A DNA stretch of 64,000 nucleotides from Burkholderia cenocepacia (GTDB taxonomy: Bacteria; Pseudomonadota; Gammaproteobacteria; Burkholderiales; Burkholderiaceae). The notes beneath the pieces are model-generated. The model ran no database searches and had not been told where the DNA came from. It saw only the letters and a list, made by a program, of their open reading frames with translations. A program made the translations under genes and the position numbers. The stretch is from assembly GCF_900446215.1 (NCBI RefSeq), contig NZ_UAQZ01000001.1, forward strand, positions 744,001 to 808,000, read 5' to 3'. Positions 17,329-25,581 of the stretch are shown piece after piece (within the stretch, counting starts at the first letter, position 1; the number at the start of each line of letters is the position of its first letter).

Positions 17329-18679
17329 GATTCGGGTGCTGGTCGTCGAGGACGATGAAAACGTCCGGATCGGCGTCGAGCAGGCCGTCGCGCTCGCCGG
17401 GTTCCCGGTCGACGCGTTCGCGTCCGCCGCCGACGCGCTCGCGCACGTCGCGCCCGGCGCGCCGGTGGTGATCGTGTCGGACGTGCGGATGCCCGGCATC
17501 GACGGGCTGCAGCTGCTCGACCGCGTGATGGCCATCGACGCGCAGATCCCGGTCGTGCTGATCAGCGGCCACGCGGACATCTCGACGGCCGTCGGCGCGA
17601 TGCAGGTCGGCGCGTACGACTTCATCGAGAAGCCGTTTTCGTCGGACGTGATCGCCGGCCGCGTCGCGCGCGCGGTCGAGAAGCGCCGCCTGACGCTCGA
17701 GGTGCAGGGGCTGCGCGCGGCGCTGAACAACTGGCAGGGCATCGAGGCGTTCGTGCTCGGCAAGTCGCCCGCGATGGCCGACGTGCGCAAGAAGATCCTG
17801 CGCCTCGCCGATACGTCGGTGTCGGTGCTGATCACCGGCGAGACGGGCACCGGCAAGGAGTTGATCGCGCGCAGCCTGCACGACTTCGGCGGCCGCCGCG
17901 ACGCGCATTTCGTCGCGCTGAACTGCGGCGGCCTGCCCGAGCAGGTGTTCGAGAGCGAGCTGTTCGGCCACGAGGCCGGCGCGTTCACCGGCGCGATCAA
18001 GAAGCGCATCGGCAAGATCGAGTGGGCGGACGGCGGCACGCTGTTCCTCGACGAGATCGAGACGATGCCGATCGCGCTGCAGATCAAGATGCTGCGCGTG
18101 CTGCAGGAACGCGTGGTCGAGCGGCTCGGCGCGAACGACCTGATTCCGGTCGACTGCCGCGTGGTGGCCGCGTCGAAGGCGGATCTCGCCGAACTCGCGG
18201 CCGACGGACGTTTTCGCGCGGATCTGCTGTATCGCCTCAACGTCGCGCAGATCGAGCTGCCGCCGCTGCGCGAACGGCGCGAGGACGTGCCGCTGCTGTT
18301 CGAGCATTTCGTGCTCGCGGCCGCGCGGCGCTTCGGGCAGCCGGCGCCGGTCGTCACCGCCGCGCAGGTATCCGAACTGATGACGCACGCGTGGCCCGGC
18401 AACGTGCGCGAGCTGCAGAACGTGGCCGACCGCTTCGTGCTCGGGCTGACCGGCGACAGCCTGCTGTCGTCCGGCGGCACGCCGACGGCCGGCAGCACGC
18501 TCGCGGAGCAGCTCGCGTATTTCGAGCGGATGCTGATCGAGGACATGCTGCGGCGTCACCACGGCAACGTCGCGGACGCGAGCGAGGCGCTCGGCATGCC
18601 GAAGAAAACGCTCTATCACAAGCTGCGCAACCTCCGGATTCCCGCGCGCGGCGACGCCGCGGCCGACGGCGGCGAATGA
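17318..18679 (+). CDS. DctD-like sigma-54-dependent response regulator
   Basis: The 453-residue activator has a receiver domain (about 1-120, phospho-acceptor Asp55 in SDVRMPGIDG). Its AAA+ domain has Walker A GETGTGKE, the sigma-54 contact loop GAFTGA, and GGTLFLDEIE. A C-terminal Fis-type helix-turn-helix follows (GNVADASEALGMPKKTLYHKL). Its start lies inside the end of the kinase gene, so the pair is translationally coupled. The transporter gene upstream has a sigma-54 promoter and two dyad sites, making it the obvious target. The GAFTGA loop is intact, so it should be able to open sigma-54 promoters. Confidence 0.93.
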   Translation: MEDEIRVLVVEDDENVRIGVEQAVALAGFPVDAFASAADALAHVAPGAPVVIVSDVRMPGIDGLQLLDRVMAIDAQIPVVLISGHADISTAVGAMQVGAYDFIEKPFSSDVIAGRVARAVEKRRLTLEVQGLRAALNNWQGIEAFVLGKSPAMADVRKKILRLADTSVSVLITGETGTGKELIARSLHDFGGRRDAHFVALNCGGLPEQVFESELFGHEAGAFTGAIKKRIGKIEWADGGTLFLDEIETMPIALQIKMLRVLQERVVERLGANDLIPVDCRVVAASKADLAELAADGRFRADLLYRLNVAQIELPPLRERREDVPLLFEHFVLAAARRFGQPAPVVTAAQVSELMTHAWPGNVRELQNVADRFVLGLTGDSLLSSGGTPTAGSTLAEQLAYFERMLIEDMLRRHHGNVADASEALGMPKKTLYHKLRNLRIPARGDAAADGGE

Positions 18680-18704
18680 CGCGCACGAGGACACGCACCC
18701 CAGC

Positions 18705-19034
18705 ATGGATCGCATCGACATCACCGACCACGGCCGCATCGCCGGCCATTTGATCCGCGGCGTCACGCGCGCGCAGAAAACCTTCCGCCCGAGCGACTGG
18801 CCCGAGCGCCTCGCGGGCGTCATCACGCTGTTCGTCGGCGAACGGCGGCCCGGCTATCCGTGCGCGCTGTCGCGGCTCGCGATGCCGGTCGTCGACGGCG
18901 GCGTCAAATGCCTGTTCGTGTCCGACGAATTGCGCGCCGTCTGCGCGGACGCATTCGATTTCGCGATGCAGTTCGCCACCGACAACGACCTCCCCGTCGA
19001 GCTTCAGACCGCGCCCGCGTTGAGCGTGCGCTGA
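18705..19034 (+). CDS. DUF3579-family protein
   Basis: The 109-residue soluble protein matches, by eye, the DUF3579 family found mostly in beta-proteobacteria. Notable stretches are GVTRAQKTFRPSDWPERLAG and FVGERRPGYPCALS. The central part (SRLAMPVVDGGVKCLFVSDEL) suggests a compact alpha/beta fold. No catalytic motif is visible and the function is unknown. It starts 25 bp after the response-regulator gene and may be co-transcribed with it. Confidence 0.8.
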   Translation: MDRIDITDHGRIAGHLIRGVTRAQKTFRPSDWPERLAGVITLFVGERRPGYPCALSRLAMPVVDGGVKCLFVSDELRAVCADAFDFAMQFATDNDLPVELQTAPALSVR

Positions 19035-19237
19035 CGCGCCCCCTTCCCCGTTCCGATGCCAGCGCGCGTGCGCGCAGCCCGCGGCACGCCCTTTCATCGG
19101 CGAAACGAATCGTCAGACGATTGAAGGCTTCGGTGCATGACCACGCTCCGACAGGGGTTTCCGGCGACGCCATCAAAAAAATTGATCGTCACGATGAAAA
19201 TTATGCGTTTTCCTTGCAGGTCGCCGTGATGCATAGT

Positions 19238-19254
19238 TGCGTCGTGTTGACGCA
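19238..19254. promoter_or_regulatory. Small dyad upstream of the alpha/beta hydrolase gene
   Basis: A perfect 6-bp inverted repeat (TGCGTC, 5-bp spacer, GACGCA) lies 18 bp before the ATG at 19273. It could be an operator or a small leader hairpin; no cognate regulator is evident. Confidence 0.3.
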
Positions 19255-19272
19255 CCTTTGAGCCTTTCAGCC

Positions 19273-20124
19273 ATGAACATGCGAATCGAGCCGTCCGTGC
19301 TCGCGAACCCCGACCTGCAATTTGCGACGCTTTCGTCAGGCATCAGCCTGCCGTATGTCGAGCGGGGCAGCGGTGCGCCGATGGTGTTCGTGCACGGCTC
19401 GCTGTGCGACTACCGCTACTGGGATCCGCAGCTCGCGGCGCTGTCGGCCCACTACCGCTGCATCGCGCCGAGCCTCAGCCATTACTGGCCGGCCGTCGAA
19501 GCGGGCATTCAGGACGAGTTCAGTTGGCAGAACCACGTCGACGAGCTCGCCGAATTCATCGATGCGCTCGATCTCGGCCCCGTGCACCTGGTCGGCCATT
19601 CGCGCGGCGGTAGCGTCGCGTTCAACGTCGCGCGCCAGCATCCGCACCTCGTCGAGTCGCTGACGCTCGCCGATCCGGGCGGCCCGCTCCAGCAGCCCGG
19701 CGTGCGCGAAGCCGCGCTGCCGGCCGCCGCCCTCGCGCTGCGCACGAAGGCCGTGAACCTGATCGGGCAAGGCGACGTCGAAGCCGGTCTCGAGATGTTC
19801 GTCGATTCCGTGAGCCTGCCCGGCGCATGGAAGAAGAGCACGGCGCGCTTTCGCACGATGGCGATCGACAATGCGAGCACGCTGCCGAAGCAGCTGCGCG
19901 ACCCGCTGCCCGCGTATTCGCAGCACACGGCCGGCGACATCGCATGCCGCACGCTGCTGATCGACGGCCAGCGCAGCCCGAAGATGTTCCGTCACAACGT
20001 CGACACGCTGTCGCAGTGGATCGGCGATGCGCAACGGCAGACCGTCGCCGGCGCATCGCACGGAATGAACGCGGCGAGCCCCGCGGTGTTCAACCGTTAC
20101 GTGCACGAGTTCGTCGGCGCGTAA
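19273..20124 (+). CDS. Alpha/beta-fold hydrolase
   Basis: The 283-residue hydrolase has the oxyanion-hole segment VFVHGSLCDYRYW, the nucleophile elbow GHSRGG (Ser) and a C-terminal catalytic His in GASHGMN. The acidic member is probably the Asp in LLIDGQRSP. The substrate class (ester, lactone or epoxide-type) cannot be fixed from sequence; the Ser nucleophile argues for ester or lactone cleavage. I chose the ATG at 19273; an earlier in-frame start at 19237 would include the upstream dyad. It is convergent with the PACE transporter gene. Confidence 0.85.
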   Translation: MNMRIEPSVLANPDLQFATLSSGISLPYVERGSGAPMVFVHGSLCDYRYWDPQLAALSAHYRCIAPSLSHYWPAVEAGIQDEFSWQNHVDELAEFIDALDLGPVHLVGHSRGGSVAFNVARQHPHLVESLTLADPGGPLQQPGVREAALPAAALALRTKAVNLIGQGDVEAGLEMFVDSVSLPGAWKKSTARFRTMAIDNASTLPKQLRDPLPAYSQHTAGDIACRTLLIDGQRSPKMFRHNVDTLSQWIGDAQRQTVAGASHGMNAASPAVFNRYVHEFVGA

Positions 20125-20235
20125 CGTCGCGGGCGGCAGGCGCGCCGCCCCTCTTCGCTGCCGTCGTCGCACGGCCTGCTACCGAAACGACACGACGCGT
20201 ACTGCCCGCATCGAATCGTTTCGCATCCCTCTGCG

Positions 20236-20676
20236 TCATGCCACCGGCGCCGCCTTGCGCGTCACCGCGTCCGGCAACCCGAACACGCTGTCGAACGCCC
20301 AGTTGTACGTGAACGTGAAGATCGGGAAGAACACGATCAGCACCGCGTCGTACAGGAACGCCTGCAGCAGCGACACGTCGAGCCACCACGCGATCAGCGG
20401 AATCAGGAACGTCACGAGCGCGATCTGGAATCCGATCGCATGCACGACGCGCCGCCCGACGGTGCGCGTCGTTTCCGCGCGCCGCCGCTCCCACGCCTCG
20501 AAGCCGAGGTTGTACAGAAAATTGACGATGACGCCCGTCGTCGAGATCATCACGCCGAGCAGCCCGCTCGTCGCCGCGCTCGCGCCGCTCAACATGCCGA
20601 GCACCGACGACGCGACGAGGATGCCGAGCACCTCGAACATCACGACGTAGACTATGCGTCTCTTCCATCCTTGCAT
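20236..20676 (-). CDS. PACE-family efflux transporter (AceI-like)
   Basis: The 146-residue protein has four transmembrane helices arranged as two tandem bacterial transmembrane pair domains, with the typical start RRIVYVVMFEVLGI and the closing helix FPIFTFTYNWAFDSVFG. PACE proteins export cationic biocides such as chlorhexidine or short-chain diamines by proton antiport; AceI is the best-known member. It is divergent from a LysR-type gene 101 bp away, the same arrangement as aceI-aceR in Acinetobacter. The substrate here is inferred from the family only. Confidence 0.92.
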   Translation of the reverse strand: MQGWKRRIVYVVMFEVLGILVASSVLGMLSGASAATSGLLGVMISTTGVIVNFLYNLGFEAWERRRAETTRTVGRRVVHAIGFQIALVTFLIPLIAWWLDVSLLQAFLYDAVLIVFFPIFTFTYNWAFDSVFGLPDAVTRKAAPVA

Positions 20677-20777
20677 GACCGACCACCTTCATATCGAACC
20701 AGGTGGCGAGACTACCGCGGGCACGTCGTCCGCCAAAGTCAGGTCCTTTCAATTTTTCTGACAGGAGACGGCCGACC

Positions 20778-21668
20778 ATGCTGACCAGCGATCACATCGA
20801 CATGCTGCTGACCGTCATCGACAAAGGCTCGTTCTCGGCGGCCGCGCGTGCGCTCGGCCGTACGCCGTCGGCAGTCAGCATGGCGATCGCGAACCTCGAG
20901 GCCGAACTCGACCTCGTGCTGTTCGATCGCGGCACGCGCGAGCCGACGCCGACCGCCGCGATGGCCGCGCTGCTGCCCGACGCACGCGCGATCGCCGAAC
21001 GGCTGCATGCGCTGCGCGCGCATGCGCAGCACTTGTCGGAAGGCGTCGAGGACACGCTGCGGCTCGGGCTCGCGGCCGAAATCGACGGTGCGCCGGTTGC
21101 ACGCGCGCTGACGGCCGTCGCGGCGCAATATCCGGCGCTCGCGGTCAGCGTCGTCACGGCGCCGCAGGATGTGATCGTCGATGCGCTGCATCGCGGCGCC
21201 GTCGATCTTTGCGTCGCGTACGGCGGGCTCGATCTGCATCCGCAGGAACAGATTCACGCGCTGTGGACCGAGACGCTGATCGCGGTCGCCGCGCCCGACC
21301 ATCCTGCGATTGCCGAAGCCGCGCATCCGGAAGCGATCGAGCGATTGTCGGGATTTCGGCAGATCGTGATCGCCGATCCGGAGCGGCCACTCACCGACGT
21401 GCGGCCGCTGATCGGCAACCGCACGTGGAAGGTGACCGACATGGCGACCGCGATCGCGCTCGTGAAGGCCGGTCATGGCTGGGCGAACTTGCCGGAATCG
21501 ATCATTGGCCGCTATGTGGCCGACGGCGAACTCGCACCGCTCGTGTTCGCGAACATCCGCAACGGGTTGCCGTTGCCCGTGTATTTGCGGCGGCCGAAAC
21601 ATACGGGGCTCGGCAAGGCGGCGAGCGAGCTGGTGCGGGCGCTGCGGGCTGCCGCCGGCAATTCCTGA
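20778..21668 (+). CDS. LysR-family regulator, probable regulator of the PACE gene
   Basis: The 296-residue LysR-type regulator has an N-terminal winged helix (about 1-60: SDHIDMLLTVIDKGSFSAAARALGRTPS) and a two-lobed periplasmic-binding-protein-like effector domain. A GGAG-like site in ACAGGAGACGG precedes the ATG. It is divergent from the PACE efflux gene, so by analogy with AceR it probably activates that gene when a cationic substrate is present. The linkage is positional inference. Confidence 0.9.
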   Translation: MLTSDHIDMLLTVIDKGSFSAAARALGRTPSAVSMAIANLEAELDLVLFDRGTREPTPTAAMAALLPDARAIAERLHALRAHAQHLSEGVEDTLRLGLAAEIDGAPVARALTAVAAQYPALAVSVVTAPQDVIVDALHRGAVDLCVAYGGLDLHPQEQIHALWTETLIAVAAPDHPAIAEAAHPEAIERLSGFRQIVIADPERPLTDVRPLIGNRTWKVTDMATAIALVKAGHGWANLPESIIGRYVADGELAPLVFANIRNGLPLPVYLRRPKHTGLGKAASELVRALRAAAGNS

Positions 21669-21811
21669 CGGTTGCGGCCCTGGCTCACACACGCCGCCAG
21701 GTAAGCAACGAGTAAGTATCGCGGCCTACAGTGGGTTCGCTTGCGCGATGCCATCGAGGCATCGAATCGCATCTCGGGAACCGCTCGCCAGATCAGACGA
21801 AAGGAGAACGC

Positions 21812-22747
21812 GTGATCAGCCGGCCAGCCATGAGGGACGTCTGCGCGATTGCGCCGAACGGAAGCCGCGTCGGTTGGCATCCGCCGCACAAGTGGAAAAG
21901 GCAGCCCGTCGCACCATCGTTCGCCGCGGTCTCGATCGAGCACTACATCGCTGGCGCCACGGAAATCGTCGATCTGGAGACGACCGGCCCGATCCTGGGC
22001 ATGTATCTGCAGGCGCCCACGACACTCGAGCTGCGAACGAACACCGGCCGGTGGGCACCGACCCGCATCCGCGGACCGCTGGCTTATGTTCCGCCCGGCT
22101 TCTCGTTTTCCGGCCGATGGTCCGATGAAATCGAGTGGATCAGCGTCCATTTCGAACCGTCATGGCTGTCGCGGACAGGGCTGCAAAGCGACGTCTGGTT
22201 CGCGTCGGCCGCGCTCCGGATGGACGTGATCGACGACCTGCTCACACAGATCGTCCGCAGCCTCCATGAAGACGCCGTCGCGGGGATGCCGCAGGGCCCG
22301 ACCTATGCGGAAGCGCTCGGCTCAGCCGCGCTGCACCGCATGCTGCACCTGGAATCTCGGCCGCAGGCGAAGCAATATGCGCATGCCGGCATGATGCGCA
22401 AGGCCGGTGAGTACATCAGGGACCATTTCCGCGGCCCGCTGACGCTGATGATGGTGGCCGATGCGGTCGGCTACCCGGGCGATCTCTATTCGTTCATCCG
22501 GAGCTTCAGAAAGGCCAACGGACTGACGCCGCACCAGTACATCATCGAGAACCGCCTTCAAGCCGCCCGCCGCCTGATCGAGCGCGGGGCATACGGCGTG
22601 ACGGAAGCCGCGATCGACTGCGGCTTCTCGTCGGCGAGCCACTTTTCGGCGACATTCCGCAAGCGGTGGGGCGTGTCGCCCTCCGCACTCAAGCCGCGCG
22701 CCGCGACCGCTACGCCAGCGGAAGCGACAGAATCCACAGGCCGCTGA
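21812..22747 (+). CDS. AraC-family transcriptional regulator
   Basis: The 311-residue regulator has a long N-terminal sensing domain (about 1-200) and two C-terminal AraC helix-turn-helix motifs. The second contains the signature GFSSASHFSATFRKRWGVSPS near residues 265-290. I chose the GTG at 21812 because AAGGAGA lies at ideal distance; the frame is open further upstream without a good site. Its 3' end overlaps the convergent membrane-protein gene by 38 bp. The effector and targets are unknown, although the neighbouring envelope cluster is a candidate. Confidence 0.88.
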   Translation: MISRPAMRDVCAIAPNGSRVGWHPPHKWKRQPVAPSFAAVSIEHYIAGATEIVDLETTGPILGMYLQAPTTLELRTNTGRWAPTRIRGPLAYVPPGFSFSGRWSDEIEWISVHFEPSWLSRTGLQSDVWFASAALRMDVIDDLLTQIVRSLHEDAVAGMPQGPTYAEALGSAALHRMLHLESRPQAKQYAHAGMMRKAGEYIRDHFRGPLTLMMVADAVGYPGDLYSFIRSFRKANGLTPHQYIIENRLQAARRLIERGAYGVTEAAIDCGFSSASHFSATFRKRWGVSPSALKPRAATATPAEATESTGR

Positions 22748-24230
22748 TCGTCAATGCGATCGTCAGCACCAGCAGCGGCAACTGGCCGACGGTCGCCGTT
22801 GCGGCCGGACGGCCGCTCCGGACGGCAATCGCATGCGTGAGCATCACGCTCACGACGTGCCCGGCGAGAATCAGGAGCACCTGCGCATGCCAGATGTATC
22901 CGACGTCGATGAGCGCCTGGGCTGCCGACATCTGATCGGCCGCGGCCGCCACCGGCAGCAGATTCCACCCGAGGCCGAGCGGATCGGACGCGAGCCGGAA
23001 GATCTGCCGCCCCTGATCCCAGAACAGCGTGAAGTAATGGCAGACGTTGTAGAAGAACGCGATCGGCAGCAGTACCAGGCAGAACTGCCGCGAGAACGAC
23101 CCTCCGCCCGACGACGAACGCGAACTGATCGCGCCGAGCGTGCAGCAGCCCCGGAACACCAGGTAATACGCGATGCCGATGATCGCGAACGCCACCCATT
23201 GCCAGATCAGCAGGATGTCCGCTGAAAAAGCGTAGTGCCGGCCGAGCGACGGAAACAGATCGACGACGTGCGGATAGATGCTGCGCCAGAAGAATGCGTG
23301 CCACGTAGCCGTATCGCGCAAGCCGTCGTAGGCCGTCGACGACAGCATGAACGACAGAACGGCGATGACGCTGGTATCCGCCGGCCCGTCGCGCGACATG
23401 TCCGCGACCGGATTTCTCGATTCCACGATCACGTGACGACGCGCTGCCCAACGCCATTTCAGCGGCGACAGCTTCGCGCATAGCCTGCACAGCACGCCGA
23501 ACGTATCGCCGTGGGCGAGCCAGCGCTCGCGCCCGAAGCAGAACGCACCAATCAGCGCATACGCGGCATACGCGACGAGGAACAGGCCGACGTCTCGGGG
23601 GCGCCCCGCGCCGAACAGTTCCAGCGCGATGAGCGCGATATAGCCGCCCAACGCGGGCCACGAGGCGAGATGTTCGGGATAACGATAGCGCCCGCGCTCC
23701 AGGACGGGGAAACAGCGCACGGCGATTCGCAACAGAAGCGCAAACGGATTGGTGAATGCATAGACGTCACCCAATATCGCGCTGACATACAAGGCGCCCA
23801 GATAGAACCAGATCCAGAAGCCCGGCATCGCCAGGTTCAGGAACGGATTCGTGGTTCCCGCGAGGCCGGCCACGACCAGGAGCGCGACGAATACCGCACT
23901 CGCGATTTGCGCGGCGTTCACGAGCGGAACCGGGATTCGCAGCGCTTTCGTCCAGGTTTCGGATCGCCTTCCCGGCTCGGGTGCGCGCATGCCCGACGCA
24001 AACGCAAGGATCATGAAGGACACCATCAGCGTGCCCGTTGCGGCATACGCATACAGCCACAACGGCACCGGAAGGTAGTACGGGATATTCCATGCGTGGG
24101 CGCTCGCGCCGGTTGGCGTGCACAAGACAATCCATGCGAGCCCGAAGGTCAGCCATCCCTTTCCGTGCAATGCGACGCCTTCGAACTGGCCGCTCGCCCG
24201 CGCCGATTGATGCACGATATCGTCACGCAT
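22710..24230 (-). CDS. Polytopic inner-membrane protein, function unknown
   Basis: The 506-residue protein has about 12 hydrophobic segments and no recognised transporter motif. Features that stand out are HAWNIPYYLPVPLWLY after a possible signal-like first segment, a CFGRERWLAHGDTFGVL loop, and RSSSGGGSFSRQF. By eye it resembles proteins that databases sometimes label fenitrothion hydrolase, a label I cannot verify and would not transfer. It is the last gene of a four-gene cluster, 16 bp after the DUF6765-like gene. A membrane hydrolase, a transporter or a bilayer scaffold are all possible. Confidence 0.75.
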   Translation of the reverse strand: MRDDIVHQSARASGQFEGVALHGKGWLTFGLAWIVLCTPTGASAHAWNIPYYLPVPLWLYAYAATGTLMVSFMILAFASGMRAPEPGRRSETWTKALRIPVPLVNAAQIASAVFVALLVVAGLAGTTNPFLNLAMPGFWIWFYLGALYVSAILGDVYAFTNPFALLLRIAVRCFPVLERGRYRYPEHLASWPALGGYIALIALELFGAGRPRDVGLFLVAYAAYALIGAFCFGRERWLAHGDTFGVLCRLCAKLSPLKWRWAARRHVIVESRNPVADMSRDGPADTSVIAVLSFMLSSTAYDGLRDTATWHAFFWRSIYPHVVDLFPSLGRHYAFSADILLIWQWVAFAIIGIAYYLVFRGCCTLGAISSRSSSGGGSFSRQFCLVLLPIAFFYNVCHYFTLFWDQGRQIFRLASDPLGLGWNLLPVAAAADQMSAAQALIDVGYIWHAQVLLILAGHVVSVMLTHAIAVRSGRPAATATVGQLPLLVLTIALTISGLWILSLPLA

Positions 24231-24246
24231 TTCGACGTCTTCCCGA

Positions 24247-25581
24247 TCAGTAGTCGGCCGACGAGATCCATCCCGTCACCTTCCAGCCGATTCCATTGCG
24301 CTTCTCCGACACGATCCCCACGGTGTCGTACGGTGCGTCGAGCAGTTTGACGAGTGCAACGGCGCGCGGGTGGCCGGCGCTCGACCACGGTAGCGCAAAC
24401 ACCACGAAAGGCAGGACGGGGGACGGCTTCTCGCCTTCGACGATCAGCGGCAGCACGGCGTCGTTCAATGACCTGAACACCTCGAACGACGTGCGATTGC
24501 GCGCAGGTGCGAGCGAATGCGTCGCCGAATGCGGTAACCCTTCGACGGCCAGATAAGCGCCGTGATCCCTCAGTCTCCATCCAACCAGCGCGTTGACCAA
24601 CGCATCGTCAGGCTTCTGCCCGCGCTCGACCGAAATCGCGGGCAGCCAGCGCTTGTCGACCGGCGACGTCGTGACCCAGTCGCTGAGAAAGCGTGTGTAG
24701 AAATCGACGATGTCCTTGTCGACGCCAGCTTGCATCGCCGACGGCAGCGGCGCGGGCAGGTCGCGCCGCCCATGCCATCGGACGGTTTTCCACGCAGGCC
24801 CGTCGGGCAGGCTGATACCGTCGAGAAACGACGTATCCGCGATGCCGTTCGCGACGAACCAGTCCGACTTCGCGCGCTTCGTTCGCGCAGCGACGAAGTC
24901 GGGAAGCCGTTGCCGGACTTGATCCCAGGGTGCCGCCTGCCGCGCCGCTCCATCGATAGCCGGATACCGGATCATCTGAAGGTAGGTCGCCTGCGCCATC
25001 GCTTCCACATCGGCGACCCGACGCCAGGTCAGCTCCGCCGCGTGGCTAGACGATGTGTGTCGATCGAGCGGCGCCGCCATCGCCAGACCGGCATCGCACG
25101 CGATGCCGTCGCGGCTCCAGTCCGGAACGGACGGCACACCGCGATGCGCCCACGAATCCTGCCAGCCATGGAGCGCGCGGCCGAATTCGCCGAGCATGAA
25201 TGCGGCCTTGCCGCCGCCGGCCTTGCCGAGCGCCGCGTCGACGGGCGCGAGCGCAGCCGGCCCACCGGGCACTACGGCTCTTGCCTGCGCATCGACCGGT
25301 ACGCTGGGCGCGCCCGGATAGTGTCGGGCCTGCGCATCGAGCGCATCGGGGACAAAGCGCGACAGGCACGCGTACTGCAACGGCGATGTCATGTACTCGA
25401 TCGATCCTGCATCGATGCGTTGATCCGCGAGCGCAATGGCCTCGGCGTCGCGCGGCGCGAAGCCGGCCTGCCGTGCCAGCCAAAGCGTGAGGCCGAAGTG
25501 CACGTCGGCCTCGAAACCGGCACACGTCAGCGGCATCGCGAGCGCAATCGCGCAAACCAGCAGGTCACGGCGAAAGCGCAT
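24247..25581 (-). CDS. Secreted putative metallohydrolase (DUF6765-like, S1/P1-phospholipase C style)
   Basis: The 444-residue protein begins with a signal peptide ending near TCAGFEA. Potential metal ligands are spread as in all-helical zinc enzymes such as S1/P1 nuclease and phospholipase C: His28 (ADVHFG), Asp53 and Asp57 (ADQRID), His138/Asp142/His146 (LHGWQDSWAHRG), and His175/His180 (DRHTSSSH). The first half resembles DUF6765; the second half (from about 240) is unfamiliar. Its ATG overlaps the stop of the lipoprotein gene by one base (TGATG), so the two are coupled. A periplasmic phosphoesterase is a plausible guess; substrate and activity are unknown. Confidence 0.72.
   Translation of the reverse strand: MRFRRDLLVCAIALAMPLTCAGFEADVHFGLTLWLARQAGFAPRDAEAIALADQRIDAGSIEYMTSPLQYACLSRFVPDALDAQARHYPGAPSVPVDAQARAVVPGGPAALAPVDAALGKAGGGKAAFMLGEFGRALHGWQDSWAHRGVPSVPDWSRDGIACDAGLAMAAPLDRHTSSSHAAELTWRRVADVEAMAQATYLQMIRYPAIDGAARQAAPWDQVRQRLPDFVAARTKRAKSDWFVANGIADTSFLDGISLPDGPAWKTVRWHGRRDLPAPLPSAMQAGVDKDIVDFYTRFLSDWVTTSPVDKRWLPAISVERGQKPDDALVNALVGWRLRDHGAYLAVEGLPHSATHSLAPARNRTSFEVFRSLNDAVLPLIVEGEKPSPVLPFVVFALPWSSAGHPRAVALVKLLDAPYDTVGIVSEKRNGIGWKVTGWISSADY

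Noticed and set aside
15394..18546. Very long open frame on the minus strand opposite the sensor kinase and response regulator
   Set aside because: It is Arg/Ala/Asp-rich with no domain, no start site and lies exactly opposite two genes with all expected motifs. High GC content removes stop codons from the antisense frame.
22710..24230. Naming the membrane protein a fenitrothion hydrolase
   Set aside because: The resemblance is only from memory of database labels; no catalytic motif can be pointed to, so I kept function unknown.
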